From Treponema_B putidum (GTDB taxonomy: Bacteria > Spirochaetota > Spirochaetia > Treponematales > Treponemataceae): a stretch of DNA of 64,000 nucleotides. The translations under genes and the position numbers were made by a program. The notes under the pieces are model-generated. The model worked only from the letters and a program-made list of their open reading frames with translations. It did no database searches and was not told the DNA's origin. The stretch lies in NCBI RefSeq assembly GCF_007830595.1, contig NZ_VLLD01000001.1, one strand, 5' to 3'. Shown here in pieces: positions 8,509 through 16,225 of this stretch (its first letter is position 1; each line of letters starts with the position of its first letter).

Positions 8509-9209
8509 TATTCTTCCTCACTGTATTTGCATAAAAATAAATTTTTAATTTTATAAAAGTTTGAAGAGTCCAAAGGAGACTTTGCTCTATCGTCTGCCTT
8601 TAATTCGATATCAAATGAAAAATTAGTAGGGTCAAAGCCTTCTTTTTCAGCCTTTAGGACAAAAATAAATTTTTGGACATCTCCTGCATTTTTTGCGGGA
8701 ATTGCTCTTGGACAAAATGTATAAGCACCTGGGGTTTTGTCCGATATTGTATAGGGATTATCCCAAAGAATACTCATCTGGGGTACTAATTCTCCATTCA
8801 TTTTAAGGCTTATTGTAACATTTTCCATAGGTTTAAAATTGCTTCCGTTTAAAATATTTCCGGTTATTGCCGGAAAGTTAAAAACAGGTGTGTTTTCGGT
8901 TTCAAATACGGGTTCACTGTCATGAGGCCTTTTTGTAGAAAGAACTCGATGCATGCCTTCAACTACCAAACTCGTAATATCTGCCATAATCTGTATTTTT
9001 TCCGTTTTTTCAAATTGTAAAAAGTGAGCCAGTCCTCTTCCCGATTTTATGTAGCGGGGTTTTAGCCTATTGAGTACATAGCACATGGTGTCAACTCTGC
9101 ATTGCATACAACTGCATGTAAGCCAGCTTTCTTTTTTTTCTTCGGCTTCGTCAAATAGTTTGTTGACCTCATCATATACCAAGTCTTCCATAACATTATG
9201 AATGATCAT
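8508..9209 (-). CDS. ComFB-domain protein (possible cyclic-dinucleotide receptor)
   Basis: A 233-residue protein. The first ~95 residues match the late-competence ComFB pattern: IHNVMEDLVYDEV, a cysteine cluster CSCMQCRVDTMCYVLNRL, then KPRYI. The cysteines look like a metal site. The remaining ~130 residues are beta-rich without a recognised domain. ComFB proteins have recently been proposed as cyclic di-nucleotide receptors; I recall this from the literature and cannot test it here. It has a good ribosome-binding site (AGGAGAG) and is coupled to purQ. Confidence 0.7.
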   Translation of the reverse strand: MIIHNVMEDLVYDEVNKLFDEAEEKKESWLTCSCMQCRVDTMCYVLNRLKPRYIKSGRGLAHFLQFEKTEKIQIMADITSLVVEGMHRVLSTKRPHDSEPVFETENTPVFNFPAITGNILNGSNFKPMENVTISLKMNGELVPQMSILWDNPYTISDKTPGAYTFCPRAIPAKNAGDVQKFIFVLKAEKEGFDPTNFSFDIELKADDRAKSPLDSSNFYKIKNLFLCKYSEEE

Positions 9210-9272
9210 AAAACTCTCCTTTAAGATTAGCTCATCGCTTTGTCAAAACAGCTAACCTATTTTACCCTATAT

Positions 9273-10511
9273 TTAAAAAATCGGCAAGATTGTTTGCTTA
9301 AGATTTATGACTTTTTTATAAATTTTATCCGAAACGGCTATTCTTATTTTTCTTAAAGAAGGAACAAGGGTTTTGATAAATTCTTTTGAAAAAACCGTAG
9401 AACTTTCACTGAATATCTTTTTTTCATCCGCTATAAAAAGATCCGATTCAAAAGAAATACGCTCAGGTATATCTATAATGATGTCTTCACTTCCTGTTCG
9501 GGTTCCCGTTTTATTTGAAAAATATTCGGCTAAGGTTTCTTCTGCTGCCCGCCGTTTATATAAATCTTCCAATTCTTTATGCTTCGGATTCTCAGCTTGA
9601 AAGGCTTCCTCGTATATGATGCGGTATATTTTACCAAGTCTTAAATCTTCAGCCGTTTTTTTTTCGGGATAGTTATTTTTTTCCAAAAGTCTGAAAATAC
9701 CCTCATCATCTTGATGATAAAGATCTTCAGGGCAAAATTTTCCCCTTTCCATTCCGGTAAATATAGCTTTTTTCATCATTGCGGTTGCTATACGCACATC
9801 TTTATGCCAGTAAACCGACTTATACATAAGATATTTAGAAAATAAGATACTTTCAACACTTATAATGGCTTTTGATTCTAGTTTTATTCCGTTTTTTTTA
9901 TCGGGAATCAGCTGTGAAAGAATAAAATCCGTATCCTGAATTCCGTAAGGAACTCCGCAATAAAAAGCATCCCTGTTAAGATAATCCAGTTTATCCGGGT
10001 CTAGGACACCCGATAAAATTTTTTGAAAAAATAAGGTCTCGGCATCTTTTTTCCCTTTTCCTGTAATAATGGATGCTGTTTGTTCAGGGTCGGCTCCTGT
10101 TTTTGCCGCTGCAGAACGCAGAGGTTCTTTTAAAATCAGCTCTCCCGTCAGCTCCTCATGTTCTTTTAGGTTTAATTCTTTGAGGGAATGAGTAAAAGGA
10201 AAGTGTCCAAGGTCATGGAGAAGGGCTGCCGCCAAAAATGACATTGCTCCCTGCTGTGAAACCCAAGTATCAGCTCCTTTTTTTAAAAGAATATTAAGCA
10301 TTTTTAAGGCTGTATTATAGACTCCGATACTGTGGGATGCCCTTGTGTGGCTGGCACCTGGATAAACAAGCTCGGTAGGCCCCAGCTGTTTTATATTATA
10401 TAGCCGTAAAAATGGCTCTGCTTTAGTTATATCGTATAATTCATCGCTCATCCATATATGCTTCCATATCGGATCTCGAACGGCTTTTGAAAAATTACTT
10501 AATTCGGTCAT
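9273..10511 (-). CDS. HD-domain phosphohydrolase (dGTPase/SAMHD1-like)
   Basis: A 412-residue protein with the metal-binding HD pattern of dNTPase-like hydrolases: GASHTRASHSIG (about residues 52-63), ALLHDLGHFPFTHSL (His99-Asp100), and DPDKLDYLNRD near residue 170. It probably hydrolyses a nucleotide phosphate, but the substrate is not determinable from sequence. The final 60 residues are basic. It stands alone leftward, with a candidate promoter just upstream and no clear Shine-Dalgarno sequence. Confidence 0.85.
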   Translation of the reverse strand: MTELSNFSKAVRDPIWKHIWMSDELYDITKAEPFLRLYNIKQLGPTELVYPGASHTRASHSIGVYNTALKMLNILLKKGADTWVSQQGAMSFLAAALLHDLGHFPFTHSLKELNLKEHEELTGELILKEPLRSAAAKTGADPEQTASIITGKGKKDAETLFFQKILSGVLDPDKLDYLNRDAFYCGVPYGIQDTDFILSQLIPDKKNGIKLESKAIISVESILFSKYLMYKSVYWHKDVRIATAMMKKAIFTGMERGKFCPEDLYHQDDEGIFRLLEKNNYPEKKTAEDLRLGKIYRIIYEEAFQAENPKHKELEDLYKRRAAEETLAEYFSNKTGTRTGSEDIIIDIPERISFESDLFIADEKKIFSESSTVFSKEFIKTLVPSLRKIRIAVSDKIYKKVINLKQTILPIF

Positions 10512-10523
10512 AAAGTAATTGAT

Positions 10524-10552
10524 ATTCTAACATAAATCTGTTATAATGTCGA
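10524..10552 (-). promoter_or_regulatory. Candidate promoter for the HD-domain gene
   Basis: On the minus strand, TCGACA (10552-10547), a 17-bp spacer and TAGAAT (10529-10524) each match the sigma-70 consensus at five of six positions. The predicted transcript start would be only about 6 bases before the ATG at 10511, giving an almost leaderless mRNA. This fits the lack of a Shine-Dalgarno sequence but may be chance. Confidence 0.35.
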
Positions 10553-10647
10553 TAACTGGGATTTTATATTTAAAAACCCCTGTAGAAACGGATTGAATTT
10601 GCCGATACTGATGGTGTACTTATTTTGCAAAAAATATTGTTTTAGGT

Positions 10648-10676
10648 TTGACAAATAATGTTTTTTACAATATAAT
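10648..10676 (+). promoter_or_regulatory. Strong sigma-70-type promoter for the flaA-like pair
   Basis: A perfect -35 box TTGACA (10648-10653), a 17-bp spacer and a perfect -10 box TATAAT (10671-10676) lie 39 bp before the ATG at 10715. This is a full consensus housekeeping promoter, suggesting high constitutive expression rather than sigma-28 control. Confidence 0.85.
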
Positions 10677-10714
10677 ACAACACAGAGTTTGAAACGAAAC
10701 AAAAGGAGTTATAC

Positions 10715-11434
10715 ATGAAACATGGCGGTTTAGTTTTTGCGGGCATTGCTTTGATGTTGTTGTTCGCATTTGCACCTTTAACGGCGCAGCAAGGTTCGAT
10801 TAATTATCAAACTTATATGGTCGATACATTTGATGATCCTGACGGTCAAGATTGGGCATATCAAGCAGTCGGCAGTAAATTTGTTACTGAAGGATATCCT
10901 GTTTTAAAGTATATTGACGGAATGCCGCATTCGGTTAGAGTAATGCAGGAAGATCCCGAAAAGGCTAAATTTCTTGGAATGCAAGTTAAATTTAACCGTA
11001 AAGGTGATAATTGGGTAGATATTATTCCGACAAAAAAAGGCGATAAAGGTGTAGAAGCCTATGAAATTCCCTTTAAAGGACATATTCATCGATTGGATAT
11101 GTGGGTTTGGGGGGCAGGATATTATTATTATATAGAAATCCTCGTCCGTGACTGTGAGGGAAGAATACACGCATTACCTTTAGGTTATGTTAACTTTAAA
11201 GGTTGGCAGAATATGCATGTTACGGTACCGACTAATATTCCTCAAGCTTCAAGATATCTCGGAAATAAAAATAAGTTGGCTTTTGTCGCTTTTAGAATCA
11301 GAACATCGCCCACTGAAAGAGTAGATGACTTTAAAATTTATTTTGATCAATTTAAGGCTTTAACTGATGTATTTGTTGATTCATTTGACGGCTATGAATT
11401 GAGTGAAATCGATTTTGAACAAAAGACTGAATAG
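10715..11434 (+). CDS. flaA: FlaA-family flagellar filament outer layer (sheath) protein, copy 1
   Basis: A 239-residue secreted protein. The signal peptide (MKHGGL..., hydrophobic core, cleavage after LTAQ or PLTA) is followed by the spirochaete FlaA pattern: DTFDDPDG, WVDIIPTK, the aromatic strand RLDMWVWGAGYYYYIEI, GWQNMHVTVP and a C-terminal FKIYFDQFKALTDVF. FlaA forms the sheath around the FlaB core of the periplasmic flagella. The start has an excellent AAAGGAG site. It is the first gene of a two-gene operon and a paralogue of the next gene. It may be a secondary FlaA rather than the main sheath protein, which in T. denticola is encoded elsewhere (recalled). Confidence 0.85.
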   Translation: MKHGGLVFAGIALMLLFAFAPLTAQQGSINYQTYMVDTFDDPDGQDWAYQAVGSKFVTEGYPVLKYIDGMPHSVRVMQEDPEKAKFLGMQVKFNRKGDNWVDIIPTKKGDKGVEAYEIPFKGHIHRLDMWVWGAGYYYYIEILVRDCEGRIHALPLGYVNFKGWQNMHVTVPTNIPQASRYLGNKNKLAFVAFRIRTSPTERVDDFKIYFDQFKALTDVFVDSFDGYELSEIDFEQKTE

Positions 11435-11449
11435 AACGGAGGTTAAAGT

Positions 11450-12196
11450 ATGAAAAAGAGTATAGCTATAATTTTGTTTTTAGTAGGGTTTGTTGCTTTT
11501 TCTTTTGCTCAGCAAAATACAAATGAAAATGATTTTTCTACGATAGATGCTGCCGATCCTAATAAAGTAGGAATTGATACGGCAGAGCAGAGAATTAAAG
11601 AAGTTTCTATCGATAAGTTTGAAACCGAGGGTACATGGTATGCAAAGATGTCGGCTGATGAAGGCGTTATACGCTCCAGACTCTTTAACGGTAATCCGAT
11701 GAATAAGAAACCTATTCCTGCCGAAGAAGGTCTTGAGCTGACGGATGAAAAGGTTTTGGGTGTAAAAGTTTCTTTTTATAGACGCGGTTATAACTCCTTT
11801 GAGGTTCATGCAACCAAAGCCCTTCCGGTAGAAGGAATAGCAAAAACTGCAAGTGTTTGGGTTGTAGGCCGAAGCTATCCGCACACAATGAAACTCATAG
11901 TAGAAGATTTTTGGGGAAAGAGATTTGAGCTTTATGTAGGAAAGTTAAATCATTCAGGTTGGAAACTTATGACCGTTGCAATTCCTCCGCAGAATTCGGC
12001 GGGAAAAACAGGTATTATCCAAAAAGATTACCACTATGGAACCAGCATGGGCTTGAAGATTGTAGGTTTCCGTGTTGAATGTGACCCGGAAGAGGCATAC
12101 GGGCATTACTATATCTACTTTGATGATCTGCGCGTTGTAAGCGATTTGTACGAAGTTGATATGAGAGATAAGGACGATATGTCGGACAACTGGTAA
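11450..12196 (+). CDS. flaA: FlaA-family flagellar filament outer layer protein, copy 2
   Basis: A 248-residue paralogue of the preceding gene, 15 bp downstream with a CGGAGG ribosome-binding site. It has a signal peptide ending near FSFAQQ. It shares the family features KVSFYRRGYNSFEVHATK, ASVWVVGRSYPHTMKLIVED, HSGWKLMTVAIPPQ and YYIYFDDLRVVSDLYEVD. Export to the periplasm and assembly on or near the flagellar sheath are inferred from the family. Two unequal FlaA-like proteins from one promoter suggest a heteromeric sheath or different positions along the filament. A strong terminator follows. Confidence 0.85.
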   Translation: MKKSIAIILFLVGFVAFSFAQQNTNENDFSTIDAADPNKVGIDTAEQRIKEVSIDKFETEGTWYAKMSADEGVIRSRLFNGNPMNKKPIPAEEGLELTDEKVLGVKVSFYRRGYNSFEVHATKALPVEGIAKTASVWVVGRSYPHTMKLIVEDFWGKRFELYVGKLNHSGWKLMTVAIPPQNSAGKTGIIQKDYHYGTSMGLKIVGFRVECDPEEAYGHYYIYFDDLRVVSDLYEVDMRDKDDMSDNW

Positions 12197-12228
12197 AAAT
12201 TACCGGTAAAATCCAATTTTACTATAAA

Positions 12229-12272
12229 GAAGGGTTAAAAATTTTTTAAGAAATTTTTTAGCCCTTTTTTTA
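12229..12272 (+). terminator. Rho-independent terminator after the flaA-like operon
   Basis: An AAGGGTTAAAAA arm pairs with TTTTTTAGCCCTT across a short loop, followed by a run of seven Ts. The structure is long and nearly symmetrical, so it may also stop the converging minus-strand gene that ends at 12270. Confidence 0.85.
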
Positions 12273-12944
12273 TAGATTTTTAATTTTTTTGTACAGTGTA
12301 AACCGCTCTTTTTTTCCATCAGCTTTTATAATTCCTGCTTTTTTTAAAAACCAGCTTGTATAGGAAGTATATTTTTTTGCTCCAAGATTTTTTATGTCTT
12401 GGTTTGTAAATTCTTCAGGTAAAAAGTCTAATACCTTTTTACATATAGATTTAATGCTTGTATACTCTTCACTGCTGTGGATTTTAATAAGCTTTTTATT
12501 TATAACTCCTGGCCTTTGAGCTCTTCTTCTCTTTATCCCTCTATCGGTTTTTATAACCTCACAGCTTATATATACCAGTTTAAAACTCAAATTTTTATTA
12601 TCTATGAGATGATAAAGGCCCGAAAGCTCTTTAAATATTTGAAAAAAGAATCCGTGTTTAGGGCTTTTTCTTCTATATCGAGTTGATCCGTCCTGGTTTA
12701 AGACACGTATATAAGAATCGACTGCTATAGGATAGACTATTAAAACCTTATGTTCAGGTAAAAATTTTTCTAACTTTAGTCTTAGAGCGCTTAAGTTTGA
12801 GGTTTGTATCTCTATTACTTGTCCCCCATCGCAGAGAATATCGCAGACACTTCTTAAAAGGGGCTGTTCTGTTTTTCCGTTTTTTGGACAAAAGTGTTCT
12901 TTTAGGCTTTTATGTAAGTCGCTTTCGTTATAGGTATTTATCAT
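12270..12944 (-). CDS. Hypothetical protein, possibly PD-(D/E)XK nuclease-like
   Basis: A 224-residue soluble basic protein I do not recognise. The N-terminal half has ESDLHKSLKEHF, then VCDILCDGGQVIEIQTSNL and HKVLIVYPIA. An acidic residue followed by a hydrophobic strand and ExQ is how degenerate PD-(D/E)XK folds appear, but the lysine is replaced by glutamine. The C-terminus (ILPEEFTNQDIKNL-like, then KKAGIIKADG) looks like a small winged-helix. It faces the flaA-like operon and shares its terminator. Function unknown; a DNA-binding or nuclease-like role is only a guess. Confidence 0.55.
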   Translation of the reverse strand: MINTYNESDLHKSLKEHFCPKNGKTEQPLLRSVCDILCDGGQVIEIQTSNLSALRLKLEKFLPEHKVLIVYPIAVDSYIRVLNQDGSTRYRRKSPKHGFFFQIFKELSGLYHLIDNKNLSFKLVYISCEVIKTDRGIKRRRAQRPGVINKKLIKIHSSEEYTSIKSICKKVLDFLPEEFTNQDIKNLGAKKYTSYTSWFLKKAGIIKADGKKERFTLYKKIKNL

Positions 12945-12967
12945 CTGCTGTAAGCGGTTTTAAATTT

Positions 12968-13207
12968 TTACGCATAATCTAAAAGTTCTTCCGCACTAAG
13001 CTGTTCAAGGATATATACGGTTTGAACTATTCCTCTTTCTTCTCTTGTTTGCTTTCCTTGGATTTGATAAACTATCATTTTATTTGTAGGAAGCCGACGC
13101 GGCAGCTCGTTTCCGTTTATATCTAAAAAGGCTCCTATGGATACGGGGCCGCTTATTTCTTGTTTTTCTCCATCAGGATAAATAATATAATATTCGTACA
13201 AAGTCAT
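12968..13207 (-). CDS. Small hypothetical protein (79 aa)
   Basis: A 79-residue acidic protein (MTLYEYYIIYPDG...) rich in beta-forming residues with no membrane segment or recognised motif. It is 23 bp upstream of the 224-residue hypothetical on the same strand, so the two may form a small operon. I retain it because its composition and position look like a real gene, but no function can be given. Confidence 0.5.
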   Translation of the reverse strand: MTLYEYYIIYPDGEKQEISGPVSIGAFLDINGNELPRRLPTNKMIVYQIQGKQTREERGIVQTVYILEQLSAEELLDYA

Positions 13208-13280
13208 GGAATGATTTTACACTCTTTTTAAGTCATTGTCAATTTAGTAAAAATTTATGTCAAAATTTAGAAAAAATTGA

Positions 13281-13308
13281 TTGTCAAAATTTGAAAAGTT
13301 AATATTTT
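13281..13308 (+). promoter_or_regulatory. Candidate promoter for the antiporter gene
   Basis: TTGTCA (13281-13286), a 16-bp spacer and TATTTT (13303-13308) lie in the AT-rich divergent region upstream of the antiporter. Its position, only about 14 bp before the first ATG (13322), would favour the downstream ATG at 13370 as the true start. Confidence 0.35.
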
Positions 13309-13321
13309 ATTATGTTATCTT

Positions 13322-15094
13322 ATGTTATCTTATTTACATTTTTTTTTGAATGAGATATTATTTACTATTATGAATAAATTGGCTGAATTCCTTCCCGCTT
13401 TTATGCACTTTTCACGGCTTGAAAATACAAATCTTATTTTGCTGCTAGGCATAATTTTGCTTTTAGGCGCTATCGGCGGAACCGTATTTAAAAAATTAAA
13501 GATTCCTCAGGTCGTAGGTTACATTGTTATCGGAATCATAATAGGTCAGTCCGGTTTTCAGATTTTATCGTCTCAAATAATTACGGCTTTAGACCCCCTA
13601 TCAAGTATAGCTCTTTCTCTTATAGGATTTTTGATTGGAGGAGAGTTAAAGACCAAGGTGATAAAAAAATACGGGACTCAGTTTGTGGGTATATTGATTT
13701 TTGAGTCAATAGTTCCATTTATAACGGTATCTATTTTTATTTCGCTTGTTGCATATTTGGTTACAAAGGATTTTGCTACCTCTGTTTCTTTAGGTTTAAT
13801 CTTAGGCTCCGTATCTTCTGCAACGGCTCCCGCTGCAACTACCGATGTTCTACGTGAAAACAGAACCAGGGGTCCCTTAACAACAACGGTTTTAGGCATT
13901 GTTGCTATGGATGATGCTGTAGCTCTTGTATTATATGCTCTTGCTTCTTCAATAGCGGCTTCCCTTTTGGGAGCTCACACGGCAAGTTTCGGAAAACAGA
14001 TTCTTATGCTTATTTACAATATCGTAGGCTCTATATGCTTGGGGAGCATAATAGGCTTTTTGTTAAGTTTGATTATCCGAAACATGATGACGGATTCAGG
14101 CCGTATTTTAGGCTTTTCGTTAGGAAGCCTCCTACTGTCAACTGGACTTTCTTATCTTCTTAATCTGGATACCATATTGGCTGCAATGGCTTTGGGTTTT
14201 TTTATGGTAAATTTTGCTCCTGCAAAAACTCGTTCCACTTTTACATTGGTAGAAAATTTTACGCCTCCCATTTATGTGCTTTTCTTTGTCTTGGTCGGGG
14301 CTAAATTGAATATTTGGAATGTAACACCCTTTGTTGCCCTTTTAGCTCTTTTATATATCTTTTTACGTACATTTGGAAAAACTATAGGGTCTATTTTCGG
14401 TTCATGGCTTACAAAGGCTCCCGAAACCGTTAGGAAGTATTTGCCTTTTTGTCTTTTAAGTCAGGCAGGAGTTGCCATAGGTCTTTCGATTTCGGCAGGC
14501 CATGATTTTTCGGACACCATCGGGCCGACCATCCTTCTTATAGTTACTGCAACCACTTTTGTAGTACAGCTGGTGGGGCCTATTTGTGTAAAATACGGAA
14601 TCAAAAAATCCGGAGAATGCGGTTTGGATGTTACCGAAGAAGATTTGATGGAAACATTGTCGGTAGGAGATGTTATCTTAAACGGAAAAACGATTTGTTC
14701 TCCCGATTCTCCTGCCGTTATTTCTGAAAATGTTCCCTTAAGTGCTATAATAGATTCCTTTAGCCACAGTCCTAATTTGAATTATGCAGTTAGAAGCAGT
14801 GACGGCAGCCTTGCCGGTATGATAAGTTTGGATCATTTAAAGGAAACCTTGACAATGACAGGCATCTATGACTGTGTTTTTGCTATGGATATAATGCAGC
14901 CTGCAGATATTGTCTGTTCCGAAAAAACAGGTCTAAAAGATCTATATGAGCTTTATACCGAAAAAGATACCTATGCCGTTCCTATAGTGGGTGATAATGG
15001 AGAGCCTCTGGGCATGGCTGAAAAAGACACAATAGATCATTTTTTACATGGAAAAATAATAGAGCTTCATAAAACTGTTTCTGATGGGGACTAA
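13322..15094 (+). CDS. CPA2-family cation/proton antiporter with C-terminal CBS domains
   Basis: Up to 590 residues. About residues 35-430 form a sodium/hydrogen exchanger domain with some 12 hydrophobic helices, including KKLKIPQVVGYIVIGIIIG, SSATAPAATTDVLREN and MDDAVALVLYAL (the DD-like ion site region), and YVLFFVLVGAKLN. The last ~150 residues are cytoplasmic and look like two CBS repeats (CSPDSPAVISENVPLSAI and DIMQPADIVCSEKTGLKDL), likely nucleotide-sensing. It should exchange Na+ or K+ for H+ across the inner membrane. ATG 13370 (MNKLAEFLPAF) is an equally plausible start; neither has a strong ribosome-binding site. Confidence 0.82.
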   Translation: MLSYLHFFLNEILFTIMNKLAEFLPAFMHFSRLENTNLILLLGIILLLGAIGGTVFKKLKIPQVVGYIVIGIIIGQSGFQILSSQIITALDPLSSIALSLIGFLIGGELKTKVIKKYGTQFVGILIFESIVPFITVSIFISLVAYLVTKDFATSVSLGLILGSVSSATAPAATTDVLRENRTRGPLTTTVLGIVAMDDAVALVLYALASSIAASLLGAHTASFGKQILMLIYNIVGSICLGSIIGFLLSLIIRNMMTDSGRILGFSLGSLLLSTGLSYLLNLDTILAAMALGFFMVNFAPAKTRSTFTLVENFTPPIYVLFFVLVGAKLNIWNVTPFVALLALLYIFLRTFGKTIGSIFGSWLTKAPETVRKYLPFCLLSQAGVAIGLSISAGHDFSDTIGPTILLIVTATTFVVQLVGPICVKYGIKKSGECGLDVTEEDLMETLSVGDVILNGKTICSPDSPAVISENVPLSAIIDSFSHSPNLNYAVRSSDGSLAGMISLDHLKETLTMTGIYDCVFAMDIMQPADIVCSEKTGLKDLYELYTEKDTYAVPIVGDNGEPLGMAEKDTIDHFLHGKIIELHKTVSDGD

Positions 15095-15463
15095 TCTATG
15101 TCTTGTTTTTCTCATGTAACCTATTGAAAATGTTTCTTTTTTATTGTATTATCACAACGTATTAAGCTTTTACGGCATTGGAATCTGTTTCGGCGATCCT
15201 TTGCAAGTCGGCTGGTCATTTGTTTTAAGATGAGCTTTTTTATAAAAATTATAAAAAAGCAGAGGTTTTCTATGCTCTTTTGAAAAAAAAGAAGGCTTAT
15301 TTTAGGCAATGCAGATGGTATTGTCTAAAAACGCCGCGAGCGTGTAAAAAACCTCGTTTTATTGTATGTGTAAAGTCTTTTTAAGCTGACTTGTAGAAGT
15401 TTATTTTGCAATTGTACGCCTGTTATTTTGGAATGTGTGTTTTGTAGTTTTGAGTGGTGATAT
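15095..15463 (+). other. Intergenic region without a supported gene
   Basis: These 369 bp separate the housekeeping part from the surface-polysaccharide locus. I see no credible coding sequence: the short leftward open frame at 15121-15309 has no family resemblance and no ribosome-binding site. The notable structure is the perfect 12-bp inverted repeat at 15234-15260. No consensus promoter is evident before the HEPN gene at 15464. Confidence 0.6.
15234..15260. repeat. Perfect 12-bp inverted repeat (hairpin)
   Basis: GCTTTTTTATAA and its exact reverse complement flank a three-base AAA loop. It lies 140 bp after the antiporter stop. There is no clean T-run after it on either strand, so it is at best an atypical terminator. 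It could also mark the edge of the inserted polysaccharide locus. Confidence 0.55.
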
Positions 15464-15889
15464 ATGAATAATACCGAAGATATCCGCTGGAAGCAGCGAT
15501 TTCAAAATTTTGAAAAAGCCCTTACCGTCTTTAAAGATAGGTGTTCGGACGTTAAGGAGAATCCAAAAGGTTCAAAATATTATGATGCTTTTCAGATGGC
15601 ATTGGTGCAGGCTTTTGAAATTCTTATAGAGCTTTCTTGGAAGGTTTTAAAAGACTACCTTGAACATGAAGGGTATACGGAAGTCCAGACGGGAAAGAGA
15701 GCATTCCGCCAAGCCTTTCAAGATGGGATAATTAAAAATGGAGAGGTTTGGCTAAAAGCTCTTGAAATTAGAAATCATACAAGCCATATATATGATGTTT
15801 CTCTTCTTGAAGAGCTTAATATATTTATAGTTGAAAGTTTTTTACCTGAGGTTAAAAAACTCCATGATACACTGCAAGCGGAGCTTTAG
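15464..15889 (+). CDS. HepT-like HEPN toxin (HI0074-type nucleotidyltransferase-associated protein), copy 1
   Basis: A 141-residue helical protein of the HI0074/HEPN family, beginning with DIRWKQRFQNFEKAL. It carries RNHTSHIY near residue 105, an exact RX4HXY motif like that of HepT RNase toxins; the tyrosine is the residue modified by the partner in the characterised HepT-MntA (type VII) system. The partner MNT gene follows after 3 bp. A second, clearly homologous copy lies at 45926-46351. A toxin role is inferred from the motif and gene order; the pair could also serve a benign nucleotidyltransferase function. Confidence 0.8.
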   Translation: MNNTEDIRWKQRFQNFEKALTVFKDRCSDVKENPKGSKYYDAFQMALVQAFEILIELSWKVLKDYLEHEGYTEVQTGKRAFRQAFQDGIIKNGEVWLKALEIRNHTSHIYDVSLLEELNIFIVESFLPEVKKLHDTLQAEL

Positions 15890-15892
15890 TTT

Positions 15893-16192
15893 ATGAGGTA
15901 CGGCTTGCCTGAAGAACATATCAAAATAATTTTAGACTATATTTCAAGGTATAGCGAAATTGAAGAAGCCGTTTTATTCGGTTCCCGCGCATTAGGGACG
16001 TATAAGCCGGGTTCGGACGTAGATATTGCCTTAAAAGGAAATGAAGTAGATTCTTTTTTGGCTGCACATTTAAAATCGGAAATTGAAGAGGAAACATGCT
16101 TACCCTATTTTTTTGACTTTGTTGCCTATTCTAAATTGAACCATAAGGATTTAATCAGGCATATCGATAAGTACGGTGTGGTGTTGAAGTAA
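15893..16192 (+). CDS. MntA-like minimal nucleotidyltransferase (antitoxin type), copy 1
   Basis: A 99-residue minimal nucleotidyltransferase. It contains GSRALGTYKPGSDVDIA, which fits the GSX10DXD motif of MntA antitoxins exactly. In characterised pairs MntA adds AMP units to the HEPN tyrosine and silences the RNase. It begins 3 bp after the HEPN gene (ATGAGGTACGG), so co-translation is likely. The homologous second copy at 46356-46661 shares EIEEAVLFGSRA and the EEET...PYFFD segment. Confidence 0.82.
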   Translation: MRYGLPEEHIKIILDYISRYSEIEEAVLFGSRALGTYKPGSDVDIALKGNEVDSFLAAHLKSEIEEETCLPYFFDFVAYSKLNHKDLIRHIDKYGVVLK

Positions 16193-16225
16193 AGAAAATT
16201 TAAATTAGGTTAAGGGATTTTAATT

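Noticed and set aside
15121..15309. Leftward 62-residue open frame in the gap before the HEPN gene
   Set aside because: No ribosome-binding site, no recognisable composition or motif, and it spans a hairpin.
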